The position numbers and the translations under genes are program-made. The notes beneath the pieces are model-generated. The model saw only the letters and a program-made list of their open reading frames with translations, had not been told where the DNA came from and did not search any database. A stretch of DNA of 34,211 nt from CAYORM01 sp964406375 (GTDB lineage Bacteria; Pseudomonadota; Alphaproteobacteria; DSM-16000; Inquilinaceae), in contig CAYORM010000029.1 in the NCBI GenBank assembly GCA_964406375.1, positions 1 to 34,211 on the forward strand, given 5' to 3'. Positions 16,465 to 23,540 of this stretch are shown here, in pieces. How positions within the stretch are numbered: position 1 is the stretch's first letter; every line of letters begins with the position of its first letter.

Positions 16465-17994
16465 TCAGGCCGCGTCTGCATCCTCGTCGATGCTGCGCGC
16501 CGCGCTGCGGCGCCGCGGCGGCACGGGCCGCAGCAGGAAGGCCGGGACGTGATCGCCCAGCCCGACCACCACCGGCTCCGGCGGCTCACTCTGTCGCGCC
16601 GGACGCCGCGCCCCACGCTCGGCCGCGTGATCCTTTGCGGGCTGCTCCCGGTTGGGCTGCGCCTTTGCGGGCGGCTCCTTGGCCCGCCGCTCACCGGATC
16701 TGCGCTCGCCCGTCGGAGCGGCCGGCCGCTCCTCACCTTCTGTTTCCGCGCGCCCGCGGCGCTCGGACGGGTCCGACGGACGCCCGGTCTGGCGCCCCGG
16801 CTGGCGCCCGGCCGTCTTGCCGTCACGCCGGCCGCGGCGGCGGCGATCATCCTCCTCCTCGAAGCCGAGCGGCTCGAAGCCGGGCACCTCGACGAGCGGG
16901 ATGTCCCGCTTGATCAGCGCCTGGATGGCCGCCACGAAGCGCCCGTCATCAGGCGTTGCGATGGTGTAGGCCTTGCCGGCGCGCCCGGCCCGTCCCGTCC
17001 GGCCGATGCGGTGGACATAGTCCTCGGCATGGATCGGCACGTCGAAATTGAAGACGTGGCTGATATCGGTGACGTCGATGCCGCGCGCGGCGACGTCGCT
17101 GCAGACCAGGATGGTGATCTCGCCGCGCCGGAAACGGTCGAGCGTCTCGTTGCGCATCGACTGCACCATGTCGCCATGCAGCTGGCCGACATTGAAGCCG
17201 TGGCGCTGCAGCGACTTGAAGACGATCGACACGTCGCGCTTGCGGTTGCAGAACACGAAGGCGCTGCGGACATCCTCGGCGCGCAGCAGGCGTCGCAGCG
17301 CCTCGCGCTTCTCCTCGGCCGGCACGATCGTCAGATGCTGCTCGACCGTGACCGCGGTGCTTGCCGGCGGCGCGACCGAGATCTCCTTCGGGTTGCTGAG
17401 GAAGGCGGTCGACAGGCGCCGGATCTCCGGCGGCATGGTCGCCGAGAAGAACAGGGTCTGACGCAAGGGCGGCAGCAGCCCGGCGATCCGCTCGATGTCG
17501 GGTATGAACCCCATGTCGAGCATCCGGTCGGCCTCGTCGATCACCAGGATCTTCACATCGGCCAGCAATACCTTGCCGCGCTCGAACAGGTCGAGCATCC
17601 GACCCGGCGTCGCGATCAGCACGTCGACACCGCGGTCGAGCTTCTTGATCTGGTCCTCGAAGCTCTCGCCGCCGATGAGCAGCGCATAAGAAAGCTTCTC
17701 ATACTTGCCGTAGAGCTCGAAATTCTCCGCCACCTGGGCGGCGAGCTCGCGCGTCGGCTCGAGGATCAGCGAGCGGGGCATGCGCGCCCGGGCCCGCCCG
17801 GCGGCCAGCATCTCGATCATCGGCAGCGTGAAGCTGGCCGTCTTGCCCGTCCCGGTCTGCGCGATGCCGAGCACGTCCCGGCCCATCAGCACATAGGGAA
17901 TCGCTTGCGCCTGAATCGGTGTCGGCGTCGTATAGCCGACATCCTCTATGGCGCGCAGGATTTCGGGTTTGAGCCCAAGATCCGAGAAAGTCAT
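16465..17994 (-). CDS. rhlE: DEAD-box RNA helicase, RhlE-like
   Basis: A 509-residue ATP-dependent RNA helicase, probably in ribosome assembly or RNA turnover. The order is a Q motif (FSDLGLKPEILRAIEDVGY, PTPIQAQAIP), motif I AQTGTGKT, PTRELAAQV, motif II VIDEADRMLD, motif III FFSATMP, and HRIGRTGRAGRAGKAYTI. The final ~130 residues are a disordered tail rich in arginine, proline and glutamate, as in RhlE proteins. ATG 17994 fits the family start (MTFSDLGL). The bases before it (GAACTCCTGCTG) lack a purine Shine-Dalgarno, so initiation may be weak or leader-dependent. It is divergent from an alpha/beta hydrolase. Confidence 0.9.
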   Translation of the reverse strand: MTFSDLGLKPEILRAIEDVGYTTPTPIQAQAIPYVLMGRDVLGIAQTGTGKTASFTLPMIEMLAAGRARARMPRSLILEPTRELAAQVAENFELYGKYEKLSYALLIGGESFEDQIKKLDRGVDVLIATPGRMLDLFERGKVLLADVKILVIDEADRMLDMGFIPDIERIAGLLPPLRQTLFFSATMPPEIRRLSTAFLSNPKEISVAPPASTAVTVEQHLTIVPAEEKREALRRLLRAEDVRSAFVFCNRKRDVSIVFKSLQRHGFNVGQLHGDMVQSMRNETLDRFRRGEITILVCSDVAARGIDVTDISHVFNFDVPIHAEDYVHRIGRTGRAGRAGKAYTIATPDDGRFVAAIQALIKRDIPLVEVPGFEPLGFEEEDDRRRRGRRDGKTAGRQPGRQTGRPSDPSERRGRAETEGEERPAAPTGERRSGERRAKEPPAKAQPNREQPAKDHAAERGARRPARQSEPPEPVVVGLGDHVPAFLLRPVPPRRRSAARSIDEDADAA

Positions 17995-18150
17995 CAGCAG
18001 GAGTTCTTTAGCAGGTGTGACCGCTCGCCCTTCCGGTACCGGGCAATACGCGGCGGCGTCTCGCGGCATTCCGGCGGGACCTTACCGCATTGCGGAATCG
18101 ATGTCGACCGCCGAGGATGGAAAGTGCCTGAAATTCGGGTCTTATGAGCG

Positions 18151-18849
18151 ATGACTCTGCCGATCGTCTTCCTGCCCGCTCTACTGTGCGACGCCGAGAT
18201 GTGGGAGTCGCAGCTTCGGCTGCTGTCGGCGCGCCATCCGATCATGGTCGCACCGACGACGACGGCGGAGGACATCGACACCATCGCCGCGCAGGTGCTG
18301 GACGTGGCGCCGCGTCGGTTCGCCCTCGTGGGCCTTTCCATGGGCGGGTACGTCGCCCAGGCGATCATGCGTGCGGCGCCGGAGCGGGTCGACCGGCTGG
18401 CCCTGCTCAACACCACGGCGCGGGCAGACAGCGAGGAGCAGGCGACGCGCCGCCGCGACCTGATCGCGCTCGCCGGACGCGGCCAGTTCAAAGGGGTGAC
18501 GCCGCGGCTCCTGCCGCTGATTGTCCATCGCGACCGGCTCGATGACGCGGCGCTGGTCGACCGGATCATGGCGATGGCCGAGCGGGTCGGGCAGGCCGCC
18601 TTCGTCCGCCAGCAGACGGCCATCCTCGGGCGCATCGACGCCCGGCCCTTCCTCCCGGCGATACGCTGCCCGACCCTGGTCCTGTGCGGCCGCCAGGACG
18701 TGCTGACCCCGCCGGAACTGGCGCGGGAGATGGCGGACCTGATCCCCAATGCGAGGCTCGCGATCATCGAGGATGCCGGCCACATGACGCCGATGGAGCG
18801 GCCCGAGGCCGTCAACGCGCATCTCGAGGCCTGGCTCGCCGCCGACTGA
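18151..18849 (+). CDS. Alpha/beta hydrolase
   Basis: A 232-residue serine hydrolase of the alpha/beta fold. The nucleophile elbow is GLSMGGY (S63). The acid is probably in LCGRQDVLTPPE and the histidine in DAGHMTPMERPEAV. It starts without a signal peptide (PIVFLPALLCDAEMW), so it is cytosolic. It is likely an esterase or lactonase of the MhpC/BioH type, and the substrate is not identifiable. ATG 18151 fits the fold start; the Shine-Dalgarno is weak. It is convergent with parE. Confidence 0.85.
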   Translation: MTLPIVFLPALLCDAEMWESQLRLLSARHPIMVAPTTTAEDIDTIAAQVLDVAPRRFALVGLSMGGYVAQAIMRAAPERVDRLALLNTTARADSEEQATRRRDLIALAGRGQFKGVTPRLLPLIVHRDRLDDAALVDRIMAMAERVGQAAFVRQQTAILGRIDARPFLPAIRCPTLVLCGRQDVLTPPELAREMADLIPNARLAIIEDAGHMTPMERPEAVNAHLEAWLAAD

Positions 18850-18887
18850 CAGGGGTGGAAGCGCGCGACCGCTACCGTCCTGCGGCG

Positions 18888-20858
18888 TCAGACGTCGAGT
18901 TCCACGCCGCGCGTGGCGTTCTGCTGGATGAAGCGCAGCCGCATCTCCGGCTTGCGGCCCATCAGCCGCTCGACGAGATCGGCGGTCATCCGCCCGCCGG
19001 GATCGTCGGTATCATCGGCGAGCGCGACCTGGAGCAGCGTGCGGGTGCGCGGATCCATCGTGGTCTCGCGGAGCTGCGCCGGCATCATCTCGCCCAGGCC
19101 CTTGAAGCGCGAGATCTCGACCTTGCGGTTGCCGAAGCCGCGGACGACCTCGTCCTTATGGGCGTCGTCGCGGCAATAGACGGTCGTCGTGCCGCACTGC
19201 ACCCGGTAGAGCGGCGGCTGCGCCAGGAAGAGCCGGCCATCGGCGATCAGGCCGCGCATCTCACGATAGAAGAAGGTCATCAGCAGCGAAGCGATGTGCG
19301 CGCCGTCGACATCGGCATCGGTCATGATGATGACGCGCTCATAGCGCAGCCGGTCGCCGGAATACTGGTTGCGGGTGCCGCAGCCCAGTGCGAGCGCCAG
19401 ATCCTGGATCTCCTGATTGGCCTGCAGCTTGTCGGCTGAGGCCGAGGCGACATTGAGGATCTTGCCGCGCAACGGCAGGATCGCCTGCGTCTCGCGGTTG
19501 CGTGCCGCCTTGGCCGAACCGCCGGCGCTGTCACCCTCGACCAGGAAGATCTCGGTTCCGGCCGCGGCAGAGCGGCTGCAATCGGCGAGCTTGCCGGGCA
19601 GGCGGATCCGGGAGGTAGCGGTCTTGCGCCCGTCGGGCTTCGCCTGCTTGCGGCGGATCCGTTCCTCGGCCTTGTCGATCAGATGCTCGAGCAGCCGCTC
19701 CGCCTCGCGCGGCGCCGCCGACAGCCAGTGATCGAAATGATCCTTGATCGTTGCCTCGACGATCCGTGCCACCTCCGGTGAGACCAGCTTCTCCTTCGTC
19801 TGGCCCTGGAATTGCGGCTCGGGGACGAAGACCGACAGCAGCATCGCGGCACCGCCCGCCAGATCCTCGCCGGTCACCTGGGCGGCGCGCCGGTTGCCGA
19901 CGAGATCGGCAAAACCACGCAGGCTGCGCAACAGGCCGGCGCGCAGCCCCTGCTCATGCGTGCCGCCCTGCGGCGTTGGCACCGTGTTGCAATAGGTGCT
20001 GACGAAGCCGTCCTCGTCGACCGGCCAGGCGATCGCCCATTCGATGCGGGCCCGGGCATCGGCGATGGCGGCGGTGCCGGCGAAAGGGGAGGGGGTCAGC
20101 GTCTCGCGATCGCCCAGCGTCGCCTGCAGGAAATCGGCCAGCCCGCCCGGGAAATGCAGCACCGCCTCGGCCGGGGTGCGCTCATCGCCCGCGACCAGCG
20201 CCGGATCGCAGCGCCAGCGGATCTCCACGCCGCGGAACAGATAGGCCTTGGACCGCGCCATCCGGTAGATCCGGTCGGGTCGCAGCCGGGCGTCGCGCCC
20301 GAAGATCTCTGGATCGGGATGGAAGCTGACGGTGGTGCCGCGGCGGTTCTGGACCGGGCCGACCGCCTCGACCGGGCCGAGCGGAATGCCGCGCGCATAG
20401 CGCTGCCGCCAGAGCTGCCGGTCGCGCGCCACCTCCACCGTCAGGCTGTCGGAGAGGGCGTTGACGACCGACAGGCCGACGCCATGCAGGCCGCCCGAGG
20501 TCTCGTAGACATTGGTCGAGAACTTGCCGCCGGCATGCAGCTTGGTCAGCACGACCTCGAGCGCCGACTGACCCGGATATTTCGGGTGTTCGTCGACCGG
20601 GATGCCGCGGCCATTGTCCCGGACGCTGACATGGTTGTCGGCATCGAGCACCAGCTCGATCCACGAGGCGTGGCCGGCGACCGCCTCGTCCATCGCATTG
20701 TCGAGGATCTCCGCCACGAGATGGTGCAGCGCCCGGTCGTCGGTGCCGCCGATATACATGCCTGGACGCCGACGGACCGGCTCCAGCCCCTCCAGCGCCT
20801 CGATATCGTCGGCTGTGTACTCGGTCTTCGCGGCGGCAGCGCCGAACAGGTCGCTCAT
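18888..20858 (-). CDS. parE: DNA topoisomerase IV subunit B (ParE)
   Basis: A 656-residue ATPase subunit of topoisomerase IV, which decatenates daughter chromosomes together with ParC. The GHKL ATPase is seen in LVAEILDNAMDEAVAGHA, RDNGRGIPVDEHPKYPG and TSGGLHGVGLSVVNAL. The TOPRIM domain follows with FLVEGDSAGGSAKAARNRET, LRGKILNV and IIMTDADVDGAHIASLLMTF. The length (GyrB is ~800) and the opening MSDLFG support ParE over GyrB. ATG 20858 is the family start. No Shine-Dalgarno precedes it, and a TATAAA box ends only 6 bases upstream, so the mRNA may be leaderless. parC is not in the window. Confidence 0.94.
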   Translation of the reverse strand: MSDLFGAAAAKTEYTADDIEALEGLEPVRRRPGMYIGGTDDRALHHLVAEILDNAMDEAVAGHASWIELVLDADNHVSVRDNGRGIPVDEHPKYPGQSALEVVLTKLHAGGKFSTNVYETSGGLHGVGLSVVNALSDSLTVEVARDRQLWRQRYARGIPLGPVEAVGPVQNRRGTTVSFHPDPEIFGRDARLRPDRIYRMARSKAYLFRGVEIRWRCDPALVAGDERTPAEAVLHFPGGLADFLQATLGDRETLTPSPFAGTAAIADARARIEWAIAWPVDEDGFVSTYCNTVPTPQGGTHEQGLRAGLLRSLRGFADLVGNRRAAQVTGEDLAGGAAMLLSVFVPEPQFQGQTKEKLVSPEVARIVEATIKDHFDHWLSAAPREAERLLEHLIDKAEERIRRKQAKPDGRKTATSRIRLPGKLADCSRSAAAGTEIFLVEGDSAGGSAKAARNRETQAILPLRGKILNVASASADKLQANQEIQDLALALGCGTRNQYSGDRLRYERVIIMTDADVDGAHIASLLMTFFYREMRGLIADGRLFLAQPPLYRVQCGTTTVYCRDDAHKDEVVRGFGNRKVEISRFKGLGEMMPAQLRETTMDPRTRTLLQVALADDTDDPGGRMTADLVERLMGRKPEMRLRFIQQNATRGVELDV

Positions 20859-20864
20859 GCGCCG

Positions 20865-20894
20865 TTTATAGGGAGGCGCCGCTTCGGGGCGCAA
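20865..20894 (-). promoter_or_regulatory. Candidate parE promoter, leaderless
   Basis: On the minus strand TTGCGC (20894-20889) is followed after 18 bases by TATAAA (20870-20865). The ATG begins 7 bases after the hexamer ends, where transcription would be expected to start. This implies a leaderless parE mRNA, in line with the missing Shine-Dalgarno. Confidence 0.45.
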
Positions 20895-20968
20895 GCCAGC
20901 GCGCTGCGGCTTCGGCCTCGTCGCACCATCCGGTGCCGACCCTCCAAGCCCGCCCCGCCGCCCCGCCT

Positions 20969-21067
20969 TCAGAGCCCGTAGCCATGTCCGAGGATGGAGA
21001 GTGCCCAGGCCATCACGAACAGCCCGATCATCACCGCCCCGTCACGCAGGATCGCCCATACCGGCAT
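20969..21067 (-). CDS. 32-residue single-helix membrane protein, candidate SOS-induced
   Basis: A very short ORF with strong translation signals. AAAGGAGG lies 5 bases before ATG 21067, a perfect Shine-Dalgarno, and the ORF runs 32 codons to TGA. The protein begins MPVWAILRDG and then has a membrane helix (AVMIGLFVMAWALSILG, residues 11-27) and a short HGYGL tail. Two GTTC-N7-GTTC boxes lie in its leader and promoter region. No family is recognised. Micro-proteins of this design under LexA control include SidA of Caulobacter (division inhibitor, 29 residues) and TisB of E. coli (membrane-depolarising toxin, 29 residues). Neither homology nor function is shown here. It sits between parE (same strand, downstream) and divergent bfd. 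Confidence 0.7.
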   Translation of the reverse strand: MPVWAILRDGAVMIGLFVMAWALSILGHGYGL

Positions 21068-21069
21068 TT

Positions 21070-21084
21070 GTTCCTCCTTTGTTC
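21070..21084 (+). promoter_or_regulatory. LexA-type box 1 (GTTC-N7-GTTC), overlapping the Shine-Dalgarno
   Basis: GTTC (21070-21073), seven bases, GTTC (21081-21084). This matches the alphaproteobacterial LexA direct-repeat site. On the minus strand the spacer is the core of the AAAGGAGG Shine-Dalgarno of the 32-residue ORF. Because of that overlap, this copy may be fortuitous. Confidence 0.45.
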
Positions 21085-21096
21085 GTTTCGTGATCA

Positions 21097-21111
21097 GAAC
21101 ATAGAGGGAAC
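21097..21111 (-). promoter_or_regulatory. LexA-type box 2 (GTTC-N7-GTTC) in the small ORF promoter region
   Basis: Read on the minus strand, GTTC-CCTCTAT-GTTC occupies 21111-21097, a full match to the alphaproteobacterial LexA consensus with a pyrimidine-rich spacer. A TTGACT element lies at 21122-21117, so the box would cover the spacer or -10 region of a minus-strand promoter. That is the usual position of a repressor site. Confidence 0.6.
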
Positions 21112-21142
21112 AAACGAGTCAATAGAGAGAGCGAACACGTGA

Positions 21143-21171
21143 TTGACAGTCATTCGCAATTGGGGAATGAT
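21143..21171 (+). promoter_or_regulatory. Candidate bfd promoter with Fur-like inverted repeat
   Basis: TTGACA (21143-21148), a 17-base spacer, then AATGAT (21166-21171) resembles a sigma-70 promoter. Within it TCATTC (21150-21155) and GAATGA (21165-21170) form a perfect inverted repeat, and the segment CATTCGCAATTG resembles the half-site pattern of iron-regulator (Fur-type) boxes. Bfd is typically iron-repressed, so control by Fur or a relative is likely. The exact regulator is inference. Confidence 0.5.
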
Positions 21172-21203
21172 GCCGGCCAGCCGCGGAGGAGAGCCCGTCG
21201 CCC

Positions 21204-21398
21204 ATGTATGTCTGCATCTGCAATGCGCTGCGCGAACGCGAGGTCGGAGCTGCGATCCGGGACGGCGCACGGACGGCGGGACAGGTCTATCGCAGCCTCG
21301 GCTGCACCCCGCGCTGCGGCAAATGCGTGACGACCGTGCGCGACCTGCTCGGTACAGGCCGTCCGTCCGACGCGGCACCGCTGGTCGCGGCCGAATAG
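21204..21398 (+). CDS. bfd: Bacterioferritin-associated ferredoxin (Bfd)
   Basis: A 64-residue [2Fe-2S] protein that reduces the ferric core of bacterioferritin so iron can be released. The ligand cysteines fit the family: C4 and C6 (MYVCICNAL) and C38 and C41 (CTPRCGKCV), with an extra C34. GGAGGAGAG lies about 15 bases upstream of ATG 21204. No bacterioferritin gene is in view. Transcription is likely from the TTGACA promoter ~40 bases upstream. Confidence 0.93.
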   Translation: MYVCICNALREREVGAAIRDGARTAGQVYRSLGCTPRCGKCVTTVRDLLGTGRPSDAAPLVAAE

Positions 21399-21781
21399 CG
21401 ACCGGGCGCGGCCTTGCCGCGCCGCCTTGACGCTGCCTCGGACGGCGGCCCGCTCCTCGGTGCGGAGCGTCCGGGCGGTCCGGTTACCTGTCTTTCTCCA
21501 AAACCTCCGCGACCGCCGATCGTTCCACCCGCAGCCGGCTGAGTACGAGCCGGGATCGTGGGGACTGATGCGCCCGTGCGAGCGGACGCTTCGGCCTCAT
21601 CAGAGCTTTTCGCTGCCCCTGCCGGTTACCACTTGGTTCTCGCCGCGGACGGGCCGGCGAAAGCGCTTGCCGGTGGGGGTGGCGCCAACAATACTCGCCG
21701 CGCGCCGTCGCCCGGGACGGCCTGCGGCCTGCACGAGGCCGGCGGGCCCCGATCGAGGCGGGCCGCGCTGTCGGAAGAGCC
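21399..21781. other. 383-bp stretch without a recognisable gene
   Basis: Between bfd and the nucleoside hydrolase no convincing ORF exists. It holds a GC hairpin right after bfd (21405-21423), a second stem CCGGCT (21535-21540) / AGCCGG (21548-21553) with a 7-base loop, and near 21650-21680 a segment around AAGCGCTT flanked by CCGGC and GCCGG. It could be a long structured leader of the hydrolase gene, an RNA gene or gene decay. No known riboswitch class is recognisable. Confidence 0.4.
21405..21423 (+). terminator. GC-rich hairpin after bfd
   Basis: GGCGCGGC (21405-21412), loop CTT, GCCGCGCC (21416-21423): a perfect 8-bp stem starting 7 bases after the bfd stop. No T-tract follows. Likely a terminator or mRNA 3' end. 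Confidence 0.5.
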
Positions 21782-22705
21782 ATGGTCGAACGCCGCAACA
21801 TCATCATCGACACCGATCCCGGGCAGGACGATGCCATCGCCATCCTGCTGGCACTGGCCTCGCCCGCACTGCATGTCGCGGGGATCGTGACCGTCGCGGG
21901 CAATGTGCCGCTGCGGTTGACGACGTCCAATGCGCTGAAGCTGGTGGAGCTGGCGGGTCGCACCGACGTGCCGGTCATCCCCGGCTGCGAGCGCCCGATG
22001 CTCAGGCCGCTCGTCACGGCCGAGTATGTCCACGGCCAGACCGGGATGGATGGCGCCGATCTGCCGGATCCGAAGACCGCCCCGCTGGCACGGCATGGCG
22101 TCGACTGGCTCGTCGAGACGGTGATGGCGGCGCCGGCGGGAACCTATACGCTCTGCGCGCTCGGGCCGCTGACCAATGTCGCGACGGCGCTGGTGCGCGA
22201 GATCGTGCTGATGGGCGGCGGCTTCTTCGAAGGCGGCAACACGACCCCGGCCGCCGAGTTCAACATCTATGTCGACCCGCATGCCGCGGCGGCGGTGATG
22301 GCCAGCGGTATCCGCATCACCATGATGCCGCTCGACATCACCCATAAGGCGATCATCCGCCGCCCCTGGCTCGACCGCCTCGCTGCCCTCGGCACACCCG
22401 TCGCCCGGGCGGCGCATGGGATGCTCGATTTCTTCGAGCGTTATGACATCGAGCGCTATGGCGGCGACGGCGGCCCGCTGCACGACCCCTGCGTGATCGC
22501 ATGGCTGCTCGAGCCGGACCTCTTCCAGGGGCGCCACTGCAATGTCGAGATCGAACTCGCCGGAACCCACACGCTGGGGATGACGGTCGTCGACTGGTGG
22601 GGGGCGACCGGGCGGCCGAAGAACGCACATGTCATGCGCGACATCGATGCCGACGGGTTCTTCGAGCTGATCTTCCGCGCGCTGGCGAGCTATCGGGGCA
22701 CCTGA
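21782..22705 (+). CDS. Ribonucleoside hydrolase (IUNH family, RihA-like), with a short internal deletion
   Basis: A 307-residue hydrolase that cleaves the N-glycosidic bond of nucleosides in purine or pyrimidine salvage. The calcium-binding start DTDPGQDDA (D10, D12, D16, D17), AEFNIYVDP and LHDPCVIAWLL are the family marks. Overall it parallels E. coli RihA. Oddly, the stretch GPLTNVATALVREIVLMGG has only 11 residues between TN and MGG, where RihA as I recall it has 20. Nine residues of a surface helix are therefore missing, with the frame kept. The catalytic residues are untouched. ATG 21782 starts the family domain; a GGAAGAGCC stretch lies before it. It is convergent with the SDR. Confidence 0.88.
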   Translation: MVERRNIIIDTDPGQDDAIAILLALASPALHVAGIVTVAGNVPLRLTTSNALKLVELAGRTDVPVIPGCERPMLRPLVTAEYVHGQTGMDGADLPDPKTAPLARHGVDWLVETVMAAPAGTYTLCALGPLTNVATALVREIVLMGGGFFEGGNTTPAAEFNIYVDPHAAAAVMASGIRITMMPLDITHKAIIRRPWLDRLAALGTPVARAAHGMLDFFERYDIERYGGDGGPLHDPCVIAWLLEPDLFQGRHCNVEIELAGTHTLGMTVVDWWGATGRPKNAHVMRDIDADGFFELIFRALASYRGT

Positions 22706-22744
22706 GGGCGCCCCGTTTCTCCGGGACGAGAGGCCGGCGGCAGG

Positions 22745-23515
22745 TCAGCCCATATACCAGCCGCCATTGACGTGCAGCTCGACGCCGGTGATGAACCGGC
22801 TCTGCGGCGAGACCAGGAAGAAGACGGCGTCGGCCACGTCCTGGGCGGTGGCGCGGAACTTGAGCGACTGGCGTTCGAGGATGAAGGCCTCGTATTCGGC
22901 GAGCTTGTGGGCCCAGACCTTGCGCTCCAGCTCGGTCGGGATCGCGCCGGGACTGACGGCGTTGACCCGGATGTTCGCCGGGCCGAGCTCGCGCGCCAGC
23001 GACCGTGTGAGGCCGAGCAGCGAACCCTTCGACATCACATAGGGGACGAAATCGGCCCAGCCCCCGGACAGGGTGATCGAGCAGATGTTGACGATCTGGC
23101 CCTGGCCTTTGGCCTTCATGCCCGGCACAACCGCCTGGCACAGCGCGAAGGCGGCATGCGTGTTGATCGTCTGGACGGCCTCGAACTCTTCGAGGGAGTA
23201 ACTCTCGATCGGCGCCAGCGGGTTGATCGCGGCATTGTTGACGAGGATGTCGATCCCGCCGAGTTCGGACACCAGCCCGTCCACCTTGGCCTTCGCCGCC
23301 GGCAGATCCTTGAGGTCGCCGGCGACGAAGCGCACGCGCCCGGCCCCGATACGGTCATTGATCGCCGCGGCCTCGGCCTCGCCGGCCGAGCTCGCGAGAT
23401 CGAACATCACGACCCGTGCGCCGGCACGGGCCAGCGTCTCGCATTCGGCGACGCCCAGACCGCCGGCGCCGCCGGTGACCAGCGCGACCTTGCCCTCAAG
23501 TACCGCTTCGCTCAT
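22745..23515 (-). CDS. SDR-family oxidoreductase
   Basis: A 256-residue classical short-chain dehydrogenase. The cofactor loop TGGAGGLG (14-21) is followed by D40-type NAD preference (VVMFDLA), NNAAINPL, the catalytic serine in NICSITLSGG, and Y159/K163 in YVMSK. It has a normal C-terminus ending GGWYMG. It likely oxidises or reduces a secondary alcohol or sugar; the substrate is unknown. ATG 23515 has GGAGGAGACGAG in front, a strong site. It follows tyrS by 25 bases on the same strand and may be cotranscribed, without an obvious functional link. Confidence 0.87.
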   Translation of the reverse strand: MSEAVLEGKVALVTGGAGGLGVAECETLARAGARVVMFDLASSAGEAEAAAINDRIGAGRVRFVAGDLKDLPAAKAKVDGLVSELGGIDILVNNAAINPLAPIESYSLEEFEAVQTINTHAAFALCQAVVPGMKAKGQGQIVNICSITLSGGWADFVPYVMSKGSLLGLTRSLARELGPANIRVNAVSPGAIPTELERKVWAHKLAEYEAFILERQSLKFRATAQDVADAVFFLVSPQSRFITGVELHVNGGWYMG

Positions 23516-23540
23516 CTCGTCTCCTCCCGCACTCATCCGC

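Noticed and set aside
14371..18147. A very long open frame opposite lptD and the helicase, and similar long frames opposite ydbH (7703-11188) and pdxR-pdxY (5461-7788)
   Set aside because: Their products are low-complexity and rich in Arg, Gly, His and Asp, with no family motif. They are the expected antisense frames of GC-rich genes, and the opposite strands carry clear families.
21580..21615. Minus-strand CTGATGAG followed by GAAG, resembling the hammerhead ribozyme core
   Set aside because: The flanking bases cannot form stems II and III and no matching cleavage context is present; chance match.
21481..21781. Cobalamin or other riboswitch in the leader of the nucleoside hydrolase
   Set aside because: No B12-box, purine, preQ1 or SAM-type conserved core could be seen. 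The stems alone are not enough.
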